Part shown: one piece after another, positions 53,868-61,416 of the stretch
Layout of the letters: each line of letters begins with the position of its first letter
How positions within the stretch are numbered: the stretch's first letter is position 1
Assembly: GCF_001507595.1 (NCBI RefSeq)
Contig: NZ_LQBQ01000012.1
Location: 62,001 to 126,000, forward strand
Source: Ruegeria marisrubri
Lineage (GTDB): Bacteria > Pseudomonadota > Alphaproteobacteria > Rhodobacterales > Rhodobacteraceae
Length of the DNA stretch: 64,000 nt
Direction of reading: 5' to 3'
Notes under the pieces: generated by a model
Database searches by the model: none
What the model was told of the DNA's origin: nothing
Seen by the model: only the letters and a program-made list of their open reading frames with translations
Made by a program: the position numbers and the translations under genes

Positions 53868-54512
53868 TTACTCTTCCGCGGGCGCTTCGGCGACCTCGAC
53901 GGCCTCCTCTGCAGCTTCCTCTTCCTCGTCGCTTGCCGCCAGACCCGAGGGCGCCGAGATGTTGGCGATCACGAAGTCACGATCGATGGTCGGCTTGGTG
54001 CCCTTGGGCAGTTCAACCGACGAGATGGTGACCACGTCGTTGATGTTCAGGCCGGTCAGATCGACGGTGATCTTTTCCGGAATGTCGCCCGCGGTGCAGA
54101 CCAGCTCAACCTCGGGGCGGACAACGGTCAGAACGCCGCCCTTCTTGATGCCGGGTGCTGCGCCCTCGTTCACGAACTCGACCGGGATGAACAGGTTGAT
54201 CTTCGAGGTGCGGCGCAGGCGCATCAGGTCGAGGTGCGTCGGCAGATCCTTGACGACGTCACGCTGCACGTCGCGGCAGATCACGCGCACGTCTTCGTGG
54301 CCTTCGACCTTCAGGTTCCACAGGGTCGACTTGAAGCGACCTGCTTTCAGGCGCTTGAGCAGTTCGTTGAACGGAATCTGGATCGGCAGCGGGTCTTTGT
54401 CGCCGCCAAACACAATGCCCGGAACCATGCCGTCGCGGCGTGCCTGACGAGCGGCGCCCTTGCCCGTCCCCGTCCGTTCCAGAGCTACGAGATCAGGAAT
54501 CTCACCAGCCAT
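53868..54512 (-). CDS. rplY: 50S ribosomal protein L25/general stress protein Ctc
   Basis: A 214-residue protein of the TL5/CTC type: N-terminal L25 5S-rRNA-binding domain (about 1-95) and a C-terminal beta domain, ending in an acidic Ala/Glu-rich tail. The segments [16 protein letters not shown] and [20 protein letters not shown] are typical. In many proteobacteria rplY directly precedes pth. Confidence 0.96.
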   Translation of the reverse strand: MAGEIPDLVALERTGTGKGAARQARRDGMVPGIVFGGDKDPLPIQIPFNELLKRLKAGRFKSTLWNLKVEGHEDVRVICRDVQRDVVKDLPTHLDLMRLRRTSKINLFIPVEFVNEGAAPGIKKGGVLTVVRPEVELVCTAGDIPEKITVDLTGLNINDVVTISSVELPKGTKPTIDRDFVIANISAPSGLAASDEEEEAAEEAVEVAEAPAEE

Positions 54513-54670
54513 GATATATCTCCACTGTTAGGGCGGGGTGCCTCCAAGGCTGTCACCCCGCGTGAAGCGCTGCCCATACAGCGGATTGGCGGAATTGAAA
54601 AGAGAGATTCGTTATTTTCCGCCACTTTCCCCAATAGCGCCCGTTTCCGGCCGGTCGCGGGCGTTTGGAG

Positions 54671-55837
54671 TCAGGTTTGCCAGCGGCCTCCGAAATCCTC
54701 GGGCACCAGCAGGTTGTGGCGACCGAGATCGTTTACGTTCTTCTCACCACACAGCGCCATCGTGGTGTCCAATTCCTTTTGGATGATCTCCAGAGCGGTG
54801 GTCACGCCCTTTTGCCCCATCGCGCCCAGCCCATAGACAAAGGCGCGCCCGATGTAGGTGCCCTTGGCACCCAGCGCCAGGGCTTTGAGAACATCCTGCC
54901 CGGACCTGATGCCGCTATCGAGATGCACCTCGACGTCGCCACCAACGGCATCCAGAATCTCGGGCAGCATTCGGACCGAACTCAACGCGCCGTCCAACTG
55001 GCGGCCACCGTGATTGGAAACGACAATCGCGTCTGCGCCCAGCTTGGCGGCCATCTTGGCATCCTCAGCGTCGAGAATGCCTTTCAGGATCACCTTGCCG
55101 CCCCACTGTTCCATGAGTTTCTCGATCTTTTTCCAGTCGAGCGACGGGTCAAACTGTTCCGCAGTCCAGGCGCCCAGAGAGGACGCGTCGGAAATGCCTT
55201 CCACATGGCCGACGATATTGCCGAATTCCCGCCGCTTGGCGCCCAGCATCTCGATGCCCCAGGCCCACTTGGTCATCAAGTTGGCGATTGTCCGGGCGGT
55301 CAGTTTCGGCGGGGCCGAAAGGCCGTTTTTCAGGTCCTTGTGGCGCTGGCCGAGGATCTGAAGATCAAGCGTGATCACCAGGGCCGAACATTTGGCGTCC
55401 TTGGCACGTTGGATCAGGCGGCGGACATAGTCCTCGTCCTTCATGGTATAGAGCTGGAACCAGAAGGGTTTGGTTGTGTATTCCGCCACATCCTCGATCG
55501 AATTGATCGACATGGTCGAGAGAGTGAAAGGCACGCCGAACTCCTCGGCGGCCTTGGCGGCCTTCATCTCGCCATCGGCGTGTTGCATGCCCGTCAGCCC
55601 GACCGGAGCCAGAGCAACCGGCATCGTCACATCCTGACCGATCATCTGCGAGGCGGTCGATCGGCCCGACATGTCGACGGCGACCCGTTGGCGCAGGCGG
55701 ATCTTTTCAAAGTCAGAAGTGTTCTCGCGGAAGGTCTGCTCGGTCCAGCTGCCGCTTTCGGCGTAATCGTAGAACATGCGCGGAACGCGGCGTTCGTAGA
55801 TGCGCTTGAGGTCCTCGATGTTGGTGATCACGGGCAT
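54671..55837 (-). CDS. lldD: L-lactate dehydrogenase (FMN, LldD type)
   Basis: A 388-residue FMN-dependent alpha-hydroxy-acid dehydrogenase. The active-site signature SNHGGRQLDGALS and the segments LAPVGLTGM and VRRLIQRAKDA fit LldD, which oxidises L-lactate to pyruvate at the membrane. Glycolate or mandelate oxidases share these motifs, so the substrate is inferred. GGAG lies upstream of the ATG at 55837. Confidence 0.9.
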   Translation of the reverse strand: MPVITNIEDLKRIYERRVPRMFYDYAESGSWTEQTFRENTSDFEKIRLRQRVAVDMSGRSTASQMIGQDVTMPVALAPVGLTGMQHADGEMKAAKAAEEFGVPFTLSTMSINSIEDVAEYTTKPFWFQLYTMKDEDYVRRLIQRAKDAKCSALVITLDLQILGQRHKDLKNGLSAPPKLTARTIANLMTKWAWGIEMLGAKRREFGNIVGHVEGISDASSLGAWTAEQFDPSLDWKKIEKLMEQWGGKVILKGILDAEDAKMAAKLGADAIVVSNHGGRQLDGALSSVRMLPEILDAVGGDVEVHLDSGIRSGQDVLKALALGAKGTYIGRAFVYGLGAMGQKGVTTALEIIQKELDTTMALCGEKNVNDLGRHNLLVPEDFGGRWQT

Positions 55838-55937
55838 GTCTGGCGGCTCCTGCAAGATTGGTTAAGTTTCTTTACCAATTTTTCCTGCGCGGCGCAATAC
55901 GTCCGATGCTCCGCACTTCAAAAAGGCGCGGCCAGTC

Positions 55938-55976
55938 AAAAAAGAAAGCCCCAGCAGCCGCTTGGGCTGCCGGGGC
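55938..55976 (-). terminator. Rho-independent terminator of trpA
   Basis: GCCCCAGCAGCC (55948-55959) pairs with GGCTGCCGGGGC (55965-55976): 12 positions including one mismatched G-T. On the minus strand it is followed by TTTCTTTTTT, 32 bases after the trpA stop. Confidence 0.93.
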
Positions 55977-56007
55977 CGTGACAAAAAGAAGACTGCCTTG
56001 GACGGAG

Positions 56008-56799
56008 TCAGGCCGAGTGCGCCCCCTCGGCCAGCCCACGGACGAAATCGAGAACTTCCGCCACCGGTTTGCCCGCGCCGATCTTGCTGACGATGGCCGA
56101 ACCGACGACGGCGCCATCGGCAACACCTGCAATGGCGCGGGATTTCTCGGGCGTGTTGATGCCGAAGCCCACGATCACGGGCAGATCGGTGGCTGCCTTG
56201 ATCCGCGCCACGTCCGGCGCAACATCTTCGGCATTCGCTTCGCCCGCGCCGGTGATGCCGGTGATCGATACGTAGTAAACGAAGCCAGAGGTGTTCTGCA
56301 TCACCCGCGGCAAGCGAACGTCATCGGTCGTGGGCGTGGCCAGTCGGATGAAGTTCAGTCCGGCCTTTTGCGCCGGAATGCACAGCTCTTCATCCTCTTC
56401 CGGCGGCAAATCCACCACGATCAGCCCATCGATTCCCGCGGCCTTGGCCTTGTCCAGGAACGCATCGACGCCGCAGTTGTAGATCGGGTTGTAGTATCCC
56501 ATCAGCACGATCGGCGTGGTGTCGTCGGTTTCGCGGAAGCTGCGCGCCAGTTCCAGCGTCTTGTCGAGGGTCATGCCCCCGTCCAGGGCGCGCTGCCCCG
56601 CAGCCTGGATCGTCGGACCATCCGCCATCGGGTCGGTGAAGGGCAGGCCAAGCTCGATCACGTCGACCCCTGCGCCCGGCAATCCCTTGACCACCTCCAG
56701 CGAGGTTTCATAGTCGGGATCGCCCGCCATCACGTAAGCGACAAAGGCTTTCTTGCCCTCGGCTTTCAGGGCGGCGAACTTGGCGTCGATACGGGTCAT
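56008..56799 (-). CDS. trpA: Tryptophan synthase alpha chain
   Basis: A 263-residue TIM-barrel protein with the catalytic Glu49 and Asp60 ([19 protein letters not shown]) and the [12 protein letters not shown] loop. It cleaves indole-glycerol phosphate and hands indole to TrpB. It stands alone on the minus strand, away from trpF and trpB. AAGGA precedes the ATG at 56799. Confidence 0.97.
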   Translation of the reverse strand: MTRIDAKFAALKAEGKKAFVAYVMAGDPDYETSLEVVKGLPGAGVDVIELGLPFTDPMADGPTIQAAGQRALDGGMTLDKTLELARSFRETDDTTPIVLMGYYNPIYNCGVDAFLDKAKAAGIDGLIVVDLPPEEDEELCIPAQKAGLNFIRLATPTTDDVRLPRVMQNTSGFVYYVSITGITGAGEANAEDVAPDVARIKAATDLPVIVGFGINTPEKSRAIAGVADGAVVGSAIVSKIGAGKPVAEVLDFVRGLAEGAHSA

Positions 56800-56879
56800 C
56801 GGTGATCCTTGCATACAGGGTTTCGACCCGATGTGCAGAAACTCGGGTCGAAAATCAATCCCGCTGCCGCCAAGTGCCC

Positions 56880-57365
56880 TCAGAAAGATTTGTGGAACCG
56901 GACCAGAGTCGTGTTTACCCCGGGGTTGAAGTCATTCGTGCTGGCGTTCGATTTGTGCGTGATCGCAAGCGACAGGCGATTTCCGTTGTCAAAGGCGTAC
57001 CCGACTGCCAGCAGGCTGCGAATCTGGAAGCTGCCCCCGATTTCGTTCTCGGGTTTCCCGGCATCGTAGTAACCGGGCATGACGCTGATTTCCGTGAACC
57101 ACCGATTGTCGAAATCATAAATCCCGTAAAGGCCGATCCCAATGTGGAAATCGCTCGCCCCATCCACGGATGCGGCCGCGCCCCAGCCGGCGCTGAAATG
57201 CGTGGCCTCGTGGAAGGGCCTGTGCTGATACTCGAGCGAGACGATTGCCTGATCGTCGCCCATTTCATGCGAATAGTCGGCATAACCGGCGCCAAAGATC
57301 AGGGATTGGGCGTTCGCGACCGAGGCGCTCGCCAGCATTGCAAGGGAAACGATCAAGGGTTTCAT
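56880..57365 (-). CDS. PagL-like lipid A 3-O-deacylase / acyloxyacyl hydrolase
   Basis: A 161-residue outer-membrane protein with a signal peptide ([14 protein letters not shown], then Gln20). The near-C-terminal ITHKSNAST places the PagL catalytic His137 and Ser139, and the protein ends in Phe as barrels do. PagL removes the 3-O acyl chain of lipid A. The overall size and His-x-Ser-Asn motif are the basis for the call; activity is inferred. Confidence 0.82.
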   Translation of the reverse strand: MKPLIVSLAMLASASVANAQSLIFGAGYADYSHEMGDDQAIVSLEYQHRPFHEATHFSAGWGAAASVDGASDFHIGIGLYGIYDFDNRWFTEISVMPGYYDAGKPENEIGGSFQIRSLLAVGYAFDNGNRLSLAITHKSNASTNDFNPGVNTTLVRFHKSF

Positions 57366-57563
57366 CGGTATCTAACTACGTTTGCTTCAGGTCGAATTTA
57401 ATTACTGGTCGATCCGCGCAACTATCAATGCGCGTGAAGGCGCAGTCTTTGCACAAATTCAGGATAAGTCAAAGACAACCTTCCGGCCATCGTCCTCGTG
57501 CCCGCTTGCGTATCGCGCGCGACCTGCCTAGAAGCAGCCGTCGAATGGCATCAGGAGGCCGCA

Positions 57564-58661
57564 ATGGGTTTCAAAATGGGTATCGTGGGTCTGCCGAATG
57601 TCGGCAAATCGACCCTGTTCAACGCGCTGACCAAAACTGCGGCGGCGCAGGCGGCGAATTTCCCGTTCTGCACGATCGAGCCCAATGTGGGCGACGTGGC
57701 GGTGCCGGACGCGCGCCTGGACAAGCTGGCCGCCATTGCCAAGTCGCGCCAGATCATCCCGACCCGGATGACCTTCGTCGACATTGCCGGCTTGGTCAAA
57801 GGCGCCTCGAAGGGTGAGGGGCTGGGCAACCAGTTCCTGGCCAATATCCGCGAGGTGGACGCCATTGCCCACGTGCTGCGCTGTTTCGAAGACGGTGACG
57901 TGACCCATGTCGAGGGCCGCGTCGATCCGGTGGCCGATGCCGAGACCATCGAGACCGAGTTGATGCTGGCCGATCTGGAAAGCATCGAAAAGCGCCGCGC
58001 CAACCTGGTGCGCAAGCTCAAGGGCAACGACAAGGAAGCCCAGCAACAGGACCGCCTGCTGGCCGCCGCGCAACAGATGCTGGAAGACGGCAAGCCCGCC
58101 CGCATGGTCGAGGTCAGCGACGAGGACGCGAAGGCCTGGAAAAACCTGCAGCTGCTGACGACCAAGCCGGTTCTCTATGTCTGCAACGTGTCCGAGGAGG
58201 ACGCGGCCACAGGCAACGAATATTCCGAACGCGTCGCCAGGATGGCCGCGGATCAGGGTAATGCGCATGTCATCATCAGCGCCAAGATCGAGGAAGAGAT
58301 CAGCTTGCTGGAGCCCGACGAGGCACAGATGTTCCTGCAGGAGATGGGGCTGGAGGAGCCCGGCCTCGATCGGTTGATCCGCGCGGGTTATGACCTTCTC
58401 AAACTTGAGACCTATTTCACCGTCGGTCCGAAAGAGGCACGCGCCTGGACCATCCGTCGCGGAACACTGGCCCCGCAGGCCGCAGGCGTGATCCATGGCG
58501 ATTTCGAAAAGGGATTCATCCGCGCCGAGACCATCGCCTATGACGACTACATCGCCTGCAATGGTGAACAGGGCGCCAAGGAAGCCGGCAAGATGCGGGC
58601 AGAAGGCAAAAGCTATGTCGTCAAGGATGGCGACGTGATGCACTTCCTGTTCAACACCTGA
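57564..58661 (+). CDS. ychF: Ribosome-binding ATPase YchF (Obg family)
   Basis: A 365-residue P-loop protein with [15 protein letters not shown], the TGS-domain end and the NVSEEDA nucleotide-base region. YchF binds ATP rather than GTP and influences stress responses. AGGAGG precedes the ATG at 57564. Confidence 0.97.
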   Translation: MGFKMGIVGLPNVGKSTLFNALTKTAAAQAANFPFCTIEPNVGDVAVPDARLDKLAAIAKSRQIIPTRMTFVDIAGLVKGASKGEGLGNQFLANIREVDAIAHVLRCFEDGDVTHVEGRVDPVADAETIETELMLADLESIEKRRANLVRKLKGNDKEAQQQDRLLAAAQQMLEDGKPARMVEVSDEDAKAWKNLQLLTTKPVLYVCNVSEEDAATGNEYSERVARMAADQGNAHVIISAKIEEEISLLEPDEAQMFLQEMGLEEPGLDRLIRAGYDLLKLETYFTVGPKEARAWTIRRGTLAPQAAGVIHGDFEKGFIRAETIAYDDYIACNGEQGAKEAGKMRAEGKSYVVKDGDVMHFLFNT

Positions 58662-58733
58662 TCGCGAAACGTCTTTTCCCGTCGGGCATTCCCGGTATCC
58701 TGCGGGCATCATCCGCAACCCCGAGGCCCGCCC

Positions 58734-59615
58734 GTGTTCGACCTTCGCGACCTGCACCTGCTGTCCGCGCTTGCGCGCCATCGCCATTTCGCCAAGGCGG
58801 CCGAGGAATGCGGCATCTCGCAACCCGCGTTCTCGATGCGTATCCGCAACCTCGAGGATCGGCTGGGCGTGTCCATCGTGCGCCGGGCCAACCGGTTTCA
58901 GGGCCTGACCGAAGAGGGCGAGATGATCGTCCGCCGCGCCCGCCGGATACTGGATGACGCCAAGGCTCTGGAGCAGGAGGTGCTGGCCTCGCGCGGGGAG
59001 ATCTCGGGCACGCTGATCCTCGGCGTGATCCCGACGGCCATCGCTTTTACCGGCCGCCTGATCAAACATCTGCAGGCTGCCCATCCCCGTATCCTGTCCC
59101 GGATCGAGACCATGTCGGCCACCGCGATCCAGTACCGGCTGGACGAGGGCAGCATCGATGCCGGCGTGACCTATGGCGACAGCATCGGCACCGATCTGCG
59201 CCATGTTCATCCCCTGTATGAAGAGACATATGTGCTGCTCGTCCCCCAGCACATGACCCAGGAAACCGGCCCGATCCCCTGGGCGCGGGTTGCCGAGTTC
59301 CCGCTCAGCCTGCTGGAACCGCAGATGCAGAACCGGCGCATTATCGACAGGATTTTTGCCGAACAAGGGCTACATCCACATGTAGTGGCCGAAACCAGCG
59401 GGTTCACCGCCTCGATGGTCATGGCGCGCGAGGGGCTGGCGGCGACGGTCGTGCCGCGCGTTCTGGTGCGGGCGCTGGGCGATCTTGCGGGGACGCGGGT
59501 TCTGCCGCTGGTGGACCCGGTGGTCAGCAAGCCGATCTGTCTGGCGACTCTGGCACGCGACCCGGAACTGCCTACGGTCGATGCCTTGCGACGGGTGGTG
59601 ACGTCTTTGCGGTGA
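58734..59615 (+). CDS. LysR-family regulator adjacent to formate dehydrogenase genes
   Basis: A 293-residue LTTR with HTH at about 15-45 (HFAKAAEECGISQPAFSMRI) and an effector-binding domain. It starts with GTG (58734); no nearby ATG gives the family beginning. It precedes the formate dehydrogenase operon in the same direction by 86 bases and probably regulates it; it is not divergent, unlike most LTTRs. Confidence 0.88.
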   Translation: MFDLRDLHLLSALARHRHFAKAAEECGISQPAFSMRIRNLEDRLGVSIVRRANRFQGLTEEGEMIVRRARRILDDAKALEQEVLASRGEISGTLILGVIPTAIAFTGRLIKHLQAAHPRILSRIETMSATAIQYRLDEGSIDAGVTYGDSIGTDLRHVHPLYEETYVLLVPQHMTQETGPIPWARVAEFPLSLLEPQMQNRRIIDRIFAEQGLHPHVVAETSGFTASMVMAREGLAATVVPRVLVRALGDLAGTRVLPLVDPVVSKPICLATLARDPELPTVDALRRVVTSLR

Positions 59616-59701
59616 TAAACCGTCGTTATCGTGCCATTCGGTTTTGCGATTTGACGATATGAATTGCTGATGAGAGACGGGGCCTCAATTCGGAGGGCAT
59701 C

Positions 59702-61405
59702 ATGGCACCATTGGACACCAAGCCATCAGGCGCACCTAAGGGCGTCTGGAAGTCAGGGAAAGGCAAGGGGCGGCACACGCCCAAGGGCCGTCAGTTCACG
59801 GACGCGGCACAGGCCGAGATTCAGCGCCTGCTGGGCGACCGCCCGCGCCGCCGCGACCTGCTGATCGAGTTTCTGCACCTGATCCAGGACACGCACGGCC
59901 ACATCAGCGCCGACCACATCGCCGCGCTGGCCGTCGAAATGCGCATCGGTCAGGCCGAGATCTACGAGACCGCGACCTTCTATGCCCATTTCGACGTGGT
60001 CAAAGAGGGCGTAACACCGCCCCCCGCCCTGACGATCCGCGTCTGCGATTCCCTGTCTTGCGAAATGGCCGGCGCGCAGCAGTTGAAAAAGGCGCTGGAG
60101 GATGGGCTGGACCCCTCCGAGGTGCGCGTTTTGCGCGCGCCCTGCATGGGGCGCTGCGACACCGCGCCGGTGCTGGAAATCGGGCACAACCATATCGACC
60201 ACGCGACCCCCGACAAGGTGCAGGCCGCCATCGCGGCCGGCGACACTCACGCCCATCTGCCTGACTATGAGACCTTCGCGGCCTATGTCGAAAACGGCGG
60301 ATACGCCAAGCTGAAAGAGCTGCGCGAGGGCGGCGACTGGGAAGCGGTCCAGGAACAGGTTCTGGCCTCGGGCCTGCGCGGCCTGGGCGGTGCCGGTTTC
60401 CCGTCGGGCAAGAAATGGGGCTTTGTCCGCATGAATGACGGCCCGCGCTATCTGGCCGTGAACGGGGACGAGGGCGAGCCCGGCACCTTCAAGGACCGCT
60501 ATTACCTGGAGCGCACTCCGCATGTCTTCCTGGAGGGCATGCTGATCGCCGCCTGGGCGGTCGAGGCGGAAACCTGCTTCATCTACATGCGCGACGAATA
60601 CCCGGCGGTACTGGAAATCCTGCGGCGCGAGATCGCGGCGCTGGAACAGGCCGGGATCGTCGAGAAAGGCTATATCGACCTGCGCCGCGGTGCGGGCGCC
60701 TATATCTGCGGCGAAGAATCCGCAATGATCGAATCGATCGAGGGCAAAAAGGGCCTTCCGCGCCACCGTCCGCCCTTCGTGGCGCAGGTCGGCGTATTCG
60801 GCCGCCCGACGCTGGTGCACAATGTCGAGACGCTTTATTGGGTGTCCAAGATCTGCCGGGAAGGCCCGGAAGTTCTCAATTCAGTTGAAAAGAATGGCCG
60901 CAAGGGTCTGCGCAGCTATTCGGTCTCGGGCCGGGTGGCCAAGCCGGGGGTCTACCTGCTGCCGGCAGGCTCGACCATTCTTGACGTGATTGATGCCGCC
61001 GGGGGCATGGCCGAGGGCCACGTCTTCAAGGCGTATCAACCGGGCGGGCCGTCGTCGGGTCTTCTCCCCTCCAGTATCGACGACGTCCCGCTCGACTTTG
61101 ACACCCTGCAGCCGCTGGGCACCTTCATCGGGTCCGCCGCCGTGGTGGTCCTGTCCGATCAGGACACCGCGCGGGATGCGGCGCTGAACATGCTGCGCTT
61201 TTTCGAGGACGAAAGCTGTGGCCAGTGCACACCCTGCCGGGCAGGCTGCGAGAAAGCGGTGAAGCTGATGCAGGCCGACAAGTGGGACACCGACCTGCTG
61301 GAAGATCTGTGCCAGGTGATGGGCGACGCCTCGATCTGCGGTCTGGGGCAGGCGGCCCCGAACCCGATCCGCCTGGTCATGAAACATTTCGCCAATGAGA
61401 TCTGA
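59702..61405 (+). CDS. fdsB: Fused NuoE/NuoF-like subunit of NAD-dependent formate dehydrogenase (FdsG-FdsB fusion)
   Basis: A 567-residue protein. The first ~170 residues are NuoE-like: a helical part, then the [2Fe-2S] cysteines C-x4-C (VCDSLSCEMAG) and C-x3-C (APCMGRCDTA). The rest is NuoF-like: the GRGGAGFP-type NADH/FMN loop here as GLGGAGFPSGKKWGF, GDEGEPGTFKDR, GAGAYICGEESA and the [4Fe-4S] motif SCGQCTPCRAGC. In Rhodobacter these are separate FdsG and FdsB. It passes electrons from formate to NAD+. GGAGG precedes the ATG. Confidence 0.92.
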   Translation: MAPLDTKPSGAPKGVWKSGKGKGRHTPKGRQFTDAAQAEIQRLLGDRPRRRDLLIEFLHLIQDTHGHISADHIAALAVEMRIGQAEIYETATFYAHFDVVKEGVTPPPALTIRVCDSLSCEMAGAQQLKKALEDGLDPSEVRVLRAPCMGRCDTAPVLEIGHNHIDHATPDKVQAAIAAGDTHAHLPDYETFAAYVENGGYAKLKELREGGDWEAVQEQVLASGLRGLGGAGFPSGKKWGFVRMNDGPRYLAVNGDEGEPGTFKDRYYLERTPHVFLEGMLIAAWAVEAETCFIYMRDEYPAVLEILRREIAALEQAGIVEKGYIDLRRGAGAYICGEESAMIESIEGKKGLPRHRPPFVAQVGVFGRPTLVHNVETLYWVSKICREGPEVLNSVEKNGRKGLRSYSVSGRVAKPGVYLLPAGSTILDVIDAAGGMAEGHVFKAYQPGGPSSGLLPSSIDDVPLDFDTLQPLGTFIGSAAVVVLSDQDTARDAALNMLRFFEDESCGQCTPCRAGCEKAVKLMQADKWDTDLLEDLCQVMGDASICGLGQAAPNPIRLVMKHFANEI

Positions 61406-61416
61406 GGGAGACAGCC

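Noticed and set aside
57528-59366. Open frame of 612 codons on the minus strand
   Set aside because: Antisense to ychF and the LysR gene, both of which are certain.
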